NCBI RefSeq assembly: GCF_000350225.1
Contig: NW_005179120.1
Coordinates: 218,060-282,059 of the forward strand
Source: Chondrus crispus
Taxonomy: Eukaryota > Rhodophyta > Florideophyceae > Gigartinales > Gigartinaceae
Length of the DNA: 64,000 nucleotides
Direction: 5' to 3'
A program made the translations under genes and the position numbers. The notes beneath the pieces are model-generated. The model was not told where the DNA came from, did not search any database, and saw only the letters and a program-made list of their open reading frames with translations. Of this stretch, positions 10,095 through 22,738 are shown one piece after another. Numbering within the stretch: the first letter of the stretch is position 1; every line of letters begins with the position of its first letter.

Positions 10095-12890
10095 CTTGCG
10101 CTTTGAGAAGGGCATCCACTAAGTGCCGCTTTAAAAGCCGCGTCTCTGTTACTACTGGAACGCGGTCAAGCTTTTCTAACAATTCCAGAAGGTTGTTTCT
10201 CCGCTCTGCTGCCATACGTGACCTGGACATGGCAAGCATAGTGTCTTTTAACGAATCGGAGTCAAGATCCGAAGGCTCACGGCGCCTTGCAATATCCAGT
10301 GTTTCAAACACGGCCTCATACCGAGTCTTAAAAAAAGACAAAGACGCATTTGCCTCAGATAGGAGTGGGTCTGTTGACAGAGAAACGCGGCGTCCTCTTA
10401 GTACGTCTGATAATCCCTCCACATTGCTGTCATAGTTGGAGGAAAATGCCTCCAAGAAACCTTGTACCGTTCTTGATGTGAACTTAAACGCCCTCAGCAG
10501 GAACCAGACTGGGTCCTCGCTCTGATAAAAGTAAGCAAAGTGACCCTATTGAGCATCTTTTGCCAAGCTAGCCGCCCGTCATTGAAGGTTTGACGTCTAT
10601 CAAAGGCATTGTTTCTCGTGCGCTTACTGACCCAAACGTCAAACAGCGTTTGTATCTCAACTATAGTCTGGAGTTTCTCCTGTTCTCCGCGTAACCGATC
10701 ATGAGGCACGACAGTAAAACCACGGGACCGAAAGTTCCGCAGGTCTTTGACGATCAGGGACGCTTTTCTTCCAGAACAGCTTTCACGGTATAGAACAGCT
10801 TCAATTTGCCGACCATGTGTTTTCGCAGTGACACCCTTCAGGTGCGCATTGTAGACTGCCCTGCATTCGCGCTCTGATACTACCATTCCTCTGTGTCTGG
10901 CTCGAATAGCACTGTCCCCCAAAAACAAAAGGGTAAAACAAATCCCACTTATGTGTGCAAATGACACTAACACCTAGAACTTTAAAGAGAAACTCCAACA
11001 CCTCACTGGAGATATATCCTCTGTCGGCGGAGATAATTGCATCTGTCATCAGAAGCAAGGACGAGATTGTTGCAGCGCCTTGTAGCAATTGCATAAGGCG
11101 CTGCCACACATGCAGTATCTTCTCCCCTACTCTCGTAAAGTAACAACCGAAGAACACAGGATGCAACGCTGATCACAGCGCGGTGCCAACTGGACCCAAT
11201 CCCTTTGGGATGTTCTGTTGCTGAAGGCTACTGCACATAGTCACTGCTCGAGACGCTATCCTTACGTGATCGTCATCAAGAGAAAGAATAGTAGCACCGG
11301 GCACGTATAGAAGACGGCGGTTACAAGCATCAACTTCTTGCTCTATCTCCATGATGAGTGCTGTGGAACGATTGTTCGTTCTGGCACATCCAGTTTGTGA
11401 GGACTCGACGAAACTGCACCGTTCGCGAGTACCGCTTAATGCTGACCAAACGTCTTTATACCGTTTTGCAGAAAGACCAATCTGGACAAAGTTGCCCGCC
11501 TCCTCCAGATAGCACACTGTCGCCGGTTCGTCATCAACTGGCGCAAAGCACGTGAAGCACTATCATGACAAGCATTTCATGTGCTGAAGTTGATGGCTTC
11601 TTTCAAAGACAAAGCCCTTGGTTGGCAACTGCAGCCAGTTTTTCTAGGATGCTATCTGGCGGAAAGGTCGTCACGGCTTCTAAGAGACTGAAAGGCAAAA
11701 CTTGAGTATCTTCTACCTCATATAATCCTCCTTTGTCCATCACACGCCTGATGTTGACGTCTTCCTTCACCCTACGCAACATTTCAGCAGCCCCACTGGG
11801 ATAACGTCCTATGAAAGTAGTGTCTACATCATCGAAAGCCACTTAGACATCTGCAATAGGAGAGATATGCTCCCAGTTACCTAAACCACCCTCTCGGTCA
11901 TTTTAAAGCCCTCTCTGTGGCCTCTTAAGCTGTATATGAGGCAACATTAAATCCTTCATCATCGTCTCTCTCCCATTCATCCCAGGCTGGCACCCAACGC
12001 TCGCCATCCGGCTCAAGAAACAGACCGGAGAACAGATCGTCTGACACTGAGTGAGCAGAAGCTGGGACCAGAACCGAGGCAGCGGCAAAATCGGATAATG
12101 GTCGTAGAGACTCGCGTTCTTCATTTTCAATTCGTTGTTTAACAATAGAATTACTAGAATCAGACGCCATGTCCTGGTTCGTGTTCACAGTTTCAACTAC
12201 GTTGGTATTCTCTTGTGGGAAGGCAACATCCTCACTGTCCAAAGAGTCGTCGTTGTTCTGTAAATGCGTAGATGGCTGTGGGGCCTGTTGGGTAAGCACT
12301 TGTGGGGGATCCGTCTCGAGATCGGGCACAAAGTACATCACATCCTCTGGAGGTGCGTCAATATCTGAGTTTGATTCGTTGGAACTGGCACCTAATTTGT
12401 CTGGCTGCCTCTCAGGGAGAACAGACCAAACAGGTGCATTTGTAGGCGCATTTGTAGACGTTTTTTGAGAGGTCTCCCGGGGTGTATCTGAAGCGAGTAT
12501 GGGTAAAGAAAGAAAAATTTCCCAATTGTCGCTAAACAGGCAGCGACTCGTTGGATCCCTGTCTCTCTATGGGGTTTGTCTGAGAAGAGAGACTGGAGAT
12601 CGCAGTAAACCTCGGTTTTGATTCGAACGGGAAGTTGTCGGCGTTCTTTCCACCGTGTCAGCCGAGAGTTCCCGCACGCTCGTTCCATCAAGATGTGCTG
12701 TTTCTGTGCTTTCTTATCGACGGACAAAGACGTGGTAGTCCTCGGCGAACACCACAGTTGCCACAAAACATATCCCGGCAGCTGAAAAAGCAAAGGAAAC
12801 GCTTCGAGACTCTTCAAAATAGCACGAAATCTCGAAGAGACGAAAAGATCGATCACGACAGTCTCGAAATCATGGCACGAATGCATCAAA
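10090..12890 (-). pseudogene. decayed DDE-type transposase, family not recognised
   Basis: A chain of minus-strand frames separated by frameshifts and stops reads as one protein. An acidic section (about 12341-11925) is followed by a region with LYVPGATILSLDDDHVRIA (near 11300) and MTDAIISADRGYISSEVLEF (near 11020). A section with SERECRAVYNAHL (near 10870) and a helical tail ending at 10090 complete it. Acidic residues spaced as D, D and E and the phrase ADRGYIS..L look like an RNase-H-fold transposase with some resemblance to the piggyBac group; that assignment is inference. An upstream Cys-rich stretch near 12760 might be a zinc finger. At least four frame changes make it non-functional. 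Confidence 0.5.
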
Positions 12891-13682
12891 TATCCACAAA
12901 GACATACGCCATATATATATATATTGGAGACAAACGTGCACGAGCAGTGATCGTTCTACTTGTTACTGTTTGTCTCAAAATTCACAAAGGGCCATAGCCC
13001 TCTATTCTCCGTTCGTGCAACGTTTGTGCCGTCTCGAAGTTTTTCACCGAAAAACCGCACTATAGCTTCACGCTGCGATATCCCCCACGAAAGGCGCACA
13101 GGTCTATCCAGCGGGCACGCGCGCTGCCATGCAATGTTTGCACCGCCGTTCGAATTGCCGCCCCAATTCCTCCTCCCGCTCTCCGCCGCCCACGCCGCCC
13201 AACATCGGACGCCCCAACCTCACTCACCGTCCTGTTCACCACTGCCAGCCACCGTCCGACGGACATCCCCGCCCGCTCGACATCCCTGCCCGCCGGACAT
13301 CTCCCCTCCACACCCTTACGCCGCGCCGCGCCGGACTTTTTGCATCTGCCCAGCTCGGGCCTGGCCGCCGCGCGCATGCCTGTCATCGCTCCCTGCACCG
13401 ACAATCTCCCATCTCCCCCTGCGCCGCGACCGCCACCCGCCGTCCCACCGCGCTCCTCAATCTCCCCCCGCCGGCGACCCGCCCTTGTAAACGCCGCCCG
13501 CTCCCGACCCCGCCGCCCGCCCAGCGCGCCACCGCCCTCTTCTGCCGCCGCGCGATGCCAGCGCAGCCCCGCCCAAGCGCAAACATTCGCAGCAGCCACT
13601 GCGTGCACGCGCTCCACGCGGGCAGACTGCCGCACTGGCCGCGCCGCGCGCGCAGTCTTCGCCTTACTCCCCGCTGACCATG
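12891..13682. other. C-rich strand-asymmetric segment, no gene seen
   Basis: From about 13130 to 13680 the plus strand is very rich in C and poor in G, and all frames stay open for long stretches with Pro/Ala/Arg-rich or Gly/Arg-rich translations. That is a composition effect and not evidence for a gene. A similar C-rich leader precedes the PiT gene at 23760, so this could be a promoter or 5' leader remnant. An (AT)n run lies at about 12908-12926. Confidence 0.5.
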
Positions 13683-15000
13683 GCCCTATGATCACCGATC
13701 ATTATGCCGTATCGCACCAGCAATTTCATGATGCAGTCGTGGGAATTTGCAATTTTCGCTGCGCGTACAATATCTTCGTGCGTAGGTTCCCTGCGCTGCA
13801 TGACTGTCTTCTTCTCGCTTTGGAAGCTTCCATAACCAATCTGGCGCCAAGCGGTATGTTCTCACTGATATTTATTGCGAACATGGTATACATTTGGTCC
13901 ACATCTCCCATCTGGACACGCAGCCAGAGATCGTTTAAGTTGCGAACGTTTATTCCATCCAAACTAGCTTCACCTTGCTTTACATCGTAAAACCTCTCAA
14001 CCAGACACACCGTGGTATTTTTGCCGTATCCGCTCGTTCCGAAAATGCATGAGCTGTGCCTGGGGGACATCAAGGTTGTAATTGCTCAAGACACTCCCTC
14101 GTGGCATCGTCTTCCAAGTCGTCGATGATACATGGGGCGTAGTTGAAAAACTCGTTCTTGACCCCAATACGACGTCTAAAGTCATTAATAAATTCACCCT
14201 CGTCTTCCGTCAGGGGTCAATGTAGTGCACTGTACACTATGGCGGGAAAGCTGTTCCTAACCCGCCATAATCGCGCTCGCCGCCACCACGTGTACCACGG
14301 GTACACGTGGGCCCTGCCTCTCGGCTGGACCATATCGGTGGACACGTGTGATCCCTCTGCCACCTGTCGGGCCAATGGGGGCTCTTACTTGGTCCCCTCG
14401 GGGCTACACCCGTTATATTCTAGTTATTCTAATTTACAGTATAATTTAGCTTCGCCATGAAGGCGACGGGGAGTATATAGTCAACCCGAAAATCAAAGTA
14501 AAGAGGCACGAAGCCTCGGGTCTTTTACCTTGGTTTCTGGATTCCAGGTCGTAGCCTAGACTCGGTACTGGCTCGCCCATACAGACCGAGCCATCTACAC
14601 ACCTGGAATCCCAACTGCCTTCCCCGCGCGCGTCGACCCACCCGCGCGAGCCCTACGTTAACTACTGTGCTGTCCGCTCCATTAGCTCTGTTTTCCCTTT
14701 AATTCTTCCTCTTTATCGCTGACTCTAGTACTACTTCTCTACCGTGCAAGCCGCGCCCGGATCCCAGTTCCGGTCATCCACCGGGTGGTCTCCCGTTATT
14801 CCCTTACGCGTCCGAACGCGCGTCGCTCTGCCTACAGCCGCCACACGTGGCTGTAGTGCATGACAGTCAAACGATCGATCAATAACGTCATACACGCGCG
14901 GGGCAGCCCCACGAACCACTCCGAGATCCTGGAATGATGGAGGGGCTTTATCGCCAAGCAAAAGTCCGGTTCTGTCTCTGTCCTCCGCGCGTCAGTTGTT
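13683..15000 (-). pseudogene. ABCB-type ABC transporter, broken and interrupted by a solo LTR
   Basis: Minus-strand fragments match the nucleotide-binding domain of ABCB/MDR exporters. The linker FQDLGVVRGAAPRVYDVIDR (about 14930-14875) lies upstream of the solo LTR. Downstream of it come VLSNYNLDVP, a Walker A with GTSGYGKNT (normally GKS/T, so the Thr/Ser is lost), LVERFYDVKQGEASLDG, the Q-loop region VQMGDVDQM, and, after another frame change, THEDIVRAAKIANSHD. The transmembrane part and the signature/Walker B end are absent or too decayed to see. Several frameshifts plus the 645-bp LTR make it a pseudogene. It would have been a membrane exporter powered by ATP. Confidence 0.85.
14221..14865 (+). 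repeat. solo LTR with perfect 5-bp target duplication
   Basis: The 645-bp sequence begins TGTAGTGCA and ends TGCATGACA, imperfect inverted ends. It is flanked by GTCAA at 14216-14220 and again at 14866-14870. The internal retroelement is gone, as expected after recombination between two LTRs. A diverged relative lies in the opposite orientation at 10094-9472. Removing it together with one GTCAA rejoins the ABC transporter pseudogene. Confidence 0.88.
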
Positions 15001-15159
15001 CGTCCTCTTCTTCGTCGCTCGTGGTCTTCGCGTACGGGAGCGGCGGCGGCGGCGGCGAGGGGCAGGGTCTGCGAGAGGCTGCCCTTGTTGGAGTCCAGCG
15101 TGGTGATTGCCAGGAAAGCGTGCTGCCTCGTCTTATGGAGCAGCTAGACGTTCGATAGG

Positions 15160-15627
15160 TCACCATTCATCACTTCTCAAGTTATTGAACCTCTCAACAG
15201 CCTCCAACAGCCCCTTTTCGGAGATTGAAATAATGCCCTCTCCAGGCCCTGCGCCTTTCACCCTCTTCAAACACATTGTGCGCGTCACGATGATGTCATA
15301 CCAGTCTTCCTTTTCAAGTTCGTCGGAAAGCGGGGTAGATTTCTCAGGTACGTTCGTGGTGCTCTGCAAATTTGTCAGAATACCCTCCACCTCGTCCCAG
15401 CGATCCTTAGTCTCCATTCTCATTTCCTTAATTTCTTCCCCAACCTATTCATATGACGCACTCCGCTTTCTCTTTCCAGATGATAAACTAGACTTCAATG
15501 CAGAACTCATACCGCCTTCTTCCATTCCAACCTCAAATGTTTTATACTTACATCCAGAAAGAACCGGTCTGGTTCCTGTGTACAACCTGTATACCAGAAA
15601 AAATACCCCCACCCGCTTCATATCCAT
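15160..15627 (-). pseudogene. unrecognised reading frame with one TAG
   Basis: One minus-strand frame runs from 15627 to 15160, broken only by TAG at 15445-15447. The translation is Lys/Glu/Ser-rich, with KRKRSAS just before the stop (a possible basic nuclear signal) and a helical charged end ..LLEAVERFNNLRSDEW. I recognise no family. Its neighbour upstream (15834-16647) is on the same strand and also broken, so both may be parts of one decayed transposon or host gene. Confidence 0.4.
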
Positions 15628-15833
15628 TGTGGCAACGTTCCCTTCCTTGTCATGCGGCCCTAAAAATTATGAAAGTTATACGGATCGTTGTTTCCCGACC
15701 TACGGTAATCCTCAAATCGTTTTGTAAACACAGATCGTGTTCTTTGATAGAGATTTTTCAACTTTTCAGCAGATCTTTCGCAGAGGAGGGTACTGAGGGA
15801 CTTTCCTCCGGCACAGACGTGGATAATTCCTGT

Positions 15834-16647
15834 TCATAATGATAGAAAATGATCATTAAAGCGCCTGGCAATATTCCGCCAGAGGTCATCCCGAGTAAAA
15901 TTTGTGCTAAAGTTTTTTAGCGTGAGCGCGTTGTTAAAGTCCAATAATGCTATCCTAGAAGCAGTATCATCACGAAGAGTTACACATAGACTAGCAAACG
16001 CAGAAATTGAGAACAATGGCACCACGTTTGCAGGGATACTTAAAGGACTTTGTTGTGGAGTAAGCTCTCCATTATCCCCCAAACCTCGATCTCCACACTT
16101 CCTCAGGGTCTTTCCGATTATTTGGACTGGAAGTGGTTTGTCAAAATCGCATACAGTATGTTCAAATTCCTCTATGAACTCCTTCAAAGTGCTGCATTTT
16201 GTATTCCCATCACAAGTGCATTCAAATGAGACACCCTCTCTCTCCGTCTGCAGCACAAAAAGGTAGTTGCGGGACAACAGTTCCATCCTGTTTACTGATG
16301 CACGACGCTTCCACTCCTTTCCAATTTCCATTTCCATTTGCCCGCTTTGTTTTCCTTGCCAAGAATGAAGAAAGCTTATTCTCCACGGGGACATCATGTC
16401 CGTCGTGCACATTTTCGAAAAGCGCTCTCGGCGGCAGTTTAACGTGAACGACGGGACCGTCCACCGCAGCTTCTGCTCTCCTCGCACTGGTTTCCAAGGC
16501 TTTTGGAGAGCTCCCTGTGTCCACGGCAACCCTCGACAGCCCACTTAAGAGCACAGAAGCGGTCGAAGCGTTGCGTTGCGTTGGAGTTGTTAAGAATGAT
16601 TTATCCGCTGCAAGCCGCCGGGGGGAACGCCTCGAAAATCCTTTCAT
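15834..16647 (-). pseudogene. unrecognised gene with a frameshift
   Basis: Two overlapping frames follow each other: 16647-16222 begins MKGFSRRSPRRLAADKSF, and 16544-15834 continues with EREGVSFECTCDGNTKC and TRDDLWRNIARRFNDHF. The second part is well mixed in composition and looks like real protein, with a Cys-containing stretch (CTCDGNTKC). No family is recognised. A one-base shift between about 16260 and 16330 would join the two frames. The basic start could be a nuclear or organelle signal. Confidence 0.4.
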
Positions 16648-16649
16648 TT

Positions 16650-19422
16650 TCACGCGATCGCCACAGCTAAAAGAACCACCAATGGAGAGCCGCGAGGGGC
16701 GGGAGGTTCGGCGCAAGTACAAATAAAAAAGGAAAGATAGGTGTGGAAGGTCGGACAAAAGATAGAATCGCTCCCTGCAGTAGATGCCTCCAAAAACCAA
16801 TCCCCAATGTTTCCTGCGCTGGATCGATGCTTGTCACTTGCGGCACTCCTTACGCTACCTTCAACCTTGAAGGCACAAGCAGGCCAAAGCAATCACACCT
16901 CCCCTTCTGATTTATGTCAAAAATAGGAGCCAACCAAATACCCACACTTGTGGGTCTCTTGCACTTTTTACAGCGCTGAGATTTAAATTTAGTTGAACGT
17001 CAAAGATTAACATCGAACCAACCAATTAATAATAGGCTCCAGGGAACTCCACGATATTGTGAAGGCGATTGATCAAGATTTCGCTTGAGTTAGAACCGGC
17101 CCAGAGCTACTGTTGGTTTCCCTACCAGTTGTCTTCATGCGAAAACTGGAAGTTTCACCGGTGTCCGTGAACTTTCAGTGTGCACTGAAAGCCCATCGCC
17201 CATCGCTAACTGTCGCGCACACGCTCGGTATGCCGACAAATTACAACGCCGGCAACCGGGAGAGTCCTTACAAAACATGGGCTGTCAGCTCACCGTCCCC
17301 GCGGACGGCAAGCTTCCACAGACCTTCATCTAGTGCGCGCACGACCGCCCCCGCCCCTTAGCTTTGGAAGAACATCTACATTTTGTTAAACGCATTTTCG
17401 CTGCTGAAGTCTGTGAAGGCTTTGCGCCGGAGCCCTGTTCGCACCGAGAAGGCATTCGCCGGATCACCCCTTTCCTTCCCTTTCCATTTCTATCTCCGCT
17501 TTCCGTTGCCGCCCAGCACGCCAACCGCCTGATCGCACAAGCGGTCCCTGCGCGAGGCTCAAGTTGGCCGCTCGACGACACTAACCCCCCTTTGCCCGCT
17601 GCTGTGTAATCGTCGCTTAACGCAGCTATCGCCATTCTAATTAACTCGTAGATCGCACGGTTGCACAGCCGCAGTCCTCGCACATGCTCTCAGTCATACT
17701 CGATCGCGCCAGAGATCCATTTCCATCCGGCTTGTCGCACACGTTCGACAACTGTACAACTGTACAGACAGCCTGTCAGTTTGTGTGTGTTCAGACTTCG
17801 AGAAAAGGGAGCTTAGTCAGCGGAGCTGTGTCGTCCAACAAATTTCGCATGAAAATTCCATAGTGTAGATACATGTATGCCATGATGTGTGAAATCGTTC
17901 CTGATGGCCTCTAAACAAGGACACGATAACGTGCCGGTAGACCGCAAATCAACGCACTTCTCGAAGATTGCAATTCTGATCTGTATAATGTTACTGCGCA
18001 TTGCGCAGATGATTGAATGACTTTTACAGGTAAGGTCGACAAAAGATTCGAAACATATCTGGAGGAATAGCAATCTCGAGGACTGGGTTTGAGCATCCTT
18101 CGGAAGTTATGATGGGCTTCGTGGTATATATGCGGGAGGGAATCTAGGGAATCTTAGGCGATGGGCAGAAGGAATATTAGTACAGTGTGAGGAAACGATG
18201 GAGCATTGAGCAGTCTGGTTTGCAAGGTACCATACGTGCAGAGTTCTACAGCCACCATTAACGTAGTGCTGCGTGGATTTTTGAGGTGGCCTCGATGGTG
18301 TCGTTCGTAATGCAGTCCTCGGGTCCACGCTAACAACCTTTAACGCTGGCCTTTGTGGGATTGCCCTGTACAGAGCAGTGGTGGCGGTCGATGGGGCGGA
18401 ACGGTTGTATAGTTCTACAAAGGTTGTCACTGGATGATGAGACGTATGGGTGGATAAGGAGGCAGTTTTAATACGTACAGGTACTGGGAGAGAACGTGCC
18501 TCCATTGAGTGCTGCACGCAAACTACCAAGGGTAAGCAGTGTACCGAAATTGTGTTGAGATACATTCAAGATTCGAACAGAAGACAGTTCACCGTCCGGA
18601 TGATGTCACACTACTATGACGTAGGGATGGTGGGGATAGTGAGCGTGTGATATTCAAAACAAGAGCGCGAAGCATTAACCAAAAGGACCTTGCGAGCTCG
18701 ATTAACCGGCGAGCGAGTGTTGACCCAGCTGCTAAGATAAGCGGGTACTGAACTGTGGAGCACATGGCGGCGTCGTCCCTTGTGTATTACGTCAGCCGCA
18801 CATCACTCCGGCCGCGTCTTGCACTATCGCAGCGCTGTGCCTGAGCTCCCGCCACTTTGGGAAGTACAACATGTGAAGAGCGAGAGGAAACTAAATTAAC
18901 GTTTTAAAAAGATTCAGAGATTCAGCACCACAACCCGAATCGAATCAAACTCGCTTTCCCATTCGCGGATTCGTCGGCGCTCTTTGATTTGGGATCAAAT
19001 CGGCATCCACTATTTTCATACGTTGTGACGTTACGCAGCATACTGTACTGTACGTCTTAGATTTAGCCTAAATCATGGACCCCATAAATAATGCCGTTGG
19101 TCACGCACATGGCTTTGGAAAATGGGACTACACGTAGTTGAGATCTTCAATTTGGCGTAACACGTGTGCGGTCAGCCGTGCGCAGTGAGAAGTGCACTGT
19201 GTCTTCTCAAAACGGGGCATGTTAAGACACACCCTGAGGGCGTGTCACTGCATGCAACCGTCCGTACAAATAAAAAAATTATTTCATACAATATATACCG
19301 TGCTCTGCCTTACACACGGAAACGCCCTGGGGATAAGGACCAACGGACCAGTCCGACAGAGTCAATTGTTATAGCCATGAGGACACATGTTTATACCTCT
19401 CCTTCGGTCAAGCGGCAACACT
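16650..19422. other. no convincing gene
   Basis: Only short frames with unremarkable translations occur on both strands. I see no domain, no LTR edge and no long repeat. The composition is mixed, so this may be decayed transposon sequence or intergenic DNA. Confidence 0.5.
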
Positions 19423-20010
19423 TCATGCCATTTTATCATGGATCAAAAGCACAGAATTTTCCGGCGCGAAGAAAGCATTCAAACCGACTGAAGTCTCTAA
19501 ATTGGACAAGCGGGAGCAACTCATAGGCGGTCCAACTCCATTCTTCATGCAGACCCACCCGAAGTAGATGCTCTCCCCGTGGCCCCTCTGTCTTTGTTCT
19601 GCGTCAAATGACAGCTTGTTTCGCACGTGAGGAATCCCTAGAAACTCTGGTGCATTGCGCCATCCCAGTTCTGCCGCCTTGGTCGGCACGCTTTCCCAGG
19701 CGGGAGAGTTGTAGATCTCCAGAGACGGCCTTCCCGCATGATGTTTGTAGAGCTCCGAGACTTCGTTCCCCTTCACATTGCATCACAGTATTGCACACGT
19801 GTCCAAGAAGAGGTATTTCAGTAATTGTCCGGAAAAGGCTGCTACTGTACGAACTCCAGCAATGCACGCGATGCACTGGAAACCTCCACTGCGCTTTGCA
19901 TTGATTGCAATCAAATGCACGGAATCCTCTCCGCAGGAGATTCCAGGAGACTCTTCTTTCTTCCAGCCTGAGAGTTGCCAAAGAATGAAAAGGGGAGGCA
20001 GGAAATACAA
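19423..20010 (-). pseudogene. unrecognised protein frame with one TGA
   Basis: The minus-strand frame from 20010 to 19423 is open apart from TGA at 19783-19785. The translation has mixed, protein-like composition, with SGWKKEESPGISCGEDSVHL before the stop and ESIYFGWVCMKNGVGPPMSC after it. The TGA would be a single C-to-T change from CGA. No family is recognised. An alternative frame over the same stretch (20074-19604) is longer without a stop but looks less like protein. Confidence 0.4.
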
Positions 20011-20423
20011 GTATCACGTAGCTAGCCCAATAAACTAAACTGGTTATGGTTTTCACCTGCAATCCAGAGAGCACAAATGAATCTCTACAACATCTTCAAA
20101 CTCAATATCCTCGGGAGTTTGCCAGTATTTTCGATTGCTTGCTCACGGCTGACGCAAATTCGTTCAGAATCGCTTCCAGGTTAGTTATTCAAAAGGAATC
20201 TCACTGTATGTTCGAGTCATGATGAGACTTGCACACAAGTTGATATCATGCATAAGGTAATCATACCGACTTGAATGTACGGCAGATTCTTCAGAGACTT
20301 GCTCCCGTATAGAATCTGATTAATTACGATTATCGAGTGCTCGAGGCACAGTCATTTCTCGGAAGATGCCGTAGCCTAAACGCTTCCATCCGGACATGGA
20401 CCTATACAAAGAATAAGCACTAG

Positions 20424-20882
20424 TGTCTAGACGACCGGCAATTTGACCTCATATGAGGCCAGCTTTTTTTGCAAAAAAATACACATTAAATCGAAACTTT
20501 AAAAAAGTCAGTTTGGACACCATTTCTTTAACGTATACGCCCTCGGCAATAACATCTTGCAAAACATTGGGATGGCGGTTGTCAATGCACAGAGAGACTA
20601 AGAATCTAAAGAAGTTACAATGATCAGTTGACTTTTTAAACAGGCGTTTTGGTTTCGAAGATATCAACATAAAACGTTTTGAAGTTTGTCAAAAAGGCTC
20701 CTTTTTTGGGCATTATAAAAATGGCTGGAAAAGACGTGCAGATCTCACCAAACTCCACCCTTACGCAACGCAGAAGTCTACTGCGGTGGCGAGAGTATCT
20801 TTTTCCATCTTGTTGAGCTAGCACAAGTCGAGAAAAATAAGTTGAAAAGTGACCTCATATGAGGTCCCTTGTCGTCTAGACA
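20424..20882. mobile_element. MITE with palindrome-bearing inverted repeats
   Basis: The 459-bp element is bounded by inverted repeats of about 35-38 bp that start TGTCTAGACGAC and contain the palindrome GACCTCATATGAGG. It is flanked on both sides by CTAG (20420-20423 and 20883-20886), which is either a 4-bp target duplication or the outer part of the repeat, since CTAG is its own complement. The inside is A+T-rich without a gene, so it must have been moved by a transposase encoded elsewhere. Confidence 0.8.
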
Positions 20883-22738
20883 CTAGACTGTCTCTGTTCA
20901 CGTTTTATGGGCTTTGATGAGAGGTGGACTGTTTTGAGGGTGTGAGGCAACAGTAGGAACAAGGTCCTCCTTTTGCTGTACGCAATGCAAACACCCCTAA
21001 ATGGACCATAACGTGAGATTTACTTTCATGCTGTCTATATGGAACGACCTATAAATTTGACATTGCCCCTATGTCAAGTGCCTTGAATTTAGAGGACCTT
21101 TGTTTGGTCCAGTATGAGGCCATCTTTTTCAACTCTCAGCATTACCAGTATTTGTGACATCGGGCTCATGGATTTAATGAACTAGAAACCCCCTGAGGCA
21201 TTTCTAGACTGTGTTGCACGAAGACTTTCAATTATCAAAGTAGCAGGATTCAAATATGCTCAAGAGTGCTTCTCCGACGGACCTCCCTAAACACGACCCG
21301 GAAGGACAGGCAGTTCTCAAAAGGATATCGTCTGCCTTAACCAAGAACTCAGTTTCCATGCTTTGGGTACCTTTCTCATTCATATTGGTTGAGAAAGTGG
21401 AATTTCATCTGAACTCATCAATTTCAGTCACCTTGACCATAGTGCTCACATAACCCATGAGTCTTGCAATATCATGCATTTTTCAAAAGTGAGCCAGATA
21501 GTCTGCATCATCTCGACAGCGTCAGGTCATTTCATTTCGGTGCAGTGGCTCATCTATACATCTCAGTCTCGAGAACGACGGGTTGCTTCCATTCCGGAAG
21601 CAGCCATGTGAGTGAGTGCTCGCATAGATTCCATGCGACAGGTTCATGAACACAAACAGCGTGCAAGTTCGGACGAAAGCAATGATGTAATGCGGGATCT
21701 CTGAGGACTTGCTGATGAAACTGACGCAGAATTCTGATGCGTGAAATGCAGGCAGGATGGAACAGAAAAACTGTTGCGTTCGCCCGGTACGTCAGAGATT
21801 TGAGCTTACTGAGCCTAGAATCAGTCGTCGCAAGTCAAGCATTCTCGAGGGATGTTTGTGGCTTGCGTCTATGCATATGGCTGTGAGAGTGGTGTTATTT
21901 GTGGATTAGAGACAAAGCTCAGCGACATGTGTATTTCGCCTTAGAATCATTTGAGATTGGATGCTGCTGTATGTGTTAGGGTTCGTGCGGTATCGTCGTT
22001 GCGCTCCATGATCACGGGCGAAGTGAACGGGTGCCGAAGAGGGATACCTTTCGGATACAACAGGACCCTGGTTGCGGGAGGGCCGGGCAGAGGATAGAGT
22101 GGGACATGTATTGACATGCGGCCAGGGTTAACAAGCCGGGCGCGACGCGCAGACATGCGTCGTACAGTAGATAGATGCGGTCTTGCGATAATAGAAGGAT
22201 TACTCAGTATGGTGCGGCGGAGAAAGACCAGGGGAGGGATTGGTCATACATACGAAGGGCGGAAGGGGCATTAATCTTTAAAAGTAGGCCGTGACAATTG
22301 CTCTGAGGGCCAAAACGGACCTGAGACGGCTGAGCTCAAATGCCTGAAGGGCCACAAAAAATTACAATTACAGCGCACTTACATGTACAGTGCAGCGGAC
22401 AGCAAGGGTGAATGAAAATGCGAGGTCTTATTGAGGAGACTACAGATGAGAACTGTCATAGATTCACGCTTGGCCCCGTTGCTGTCATCTATTGGGCTTA
22501 AATGCCTGATCACCGACGAGATTGTTGCCCATTCAACGTGAAGTGGTGAATCTTGTGCCTCCGAATATAGAGGAAGGACGACAATGTCGGAGAGGGAATC
22601 TCAAAGCAAGGTTTTGCGCAGAATCTGGGCACGACAGCAACTGGTCGATGCCGGTCCCCGGACCTAAAGTTTACGGCGCCTTTGCGGAAGGTTTTTTTGT
22701 ATTGGACGGATGTCCGTCCTACATCCAACAATACTCAC

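Noticed and set aside
12908..12926. (AT)n run as an origin or promoter element
   Set aside because: A short microsatellite only; nothing else supports a function.
13060..13695. Long open frames on both strands (about 180-216 codons)
   Set aside because: Translations are monotonous Pro/Ala/Arg or Gly/Arg/Ala and follow from the C-rich composition.
9472..14865. The related sequences at 9472-10094 and 14221-14865, in opposite orientation, as terminal inverted repeats of one 5.4-kb DNA transposon around the DDE gene
   Set aside because: The right copy has its own GTCAA duplication on both sides and TG..CA ends, and sits inside an ABC transporter pseudogene, so it is an independent solo LTR.
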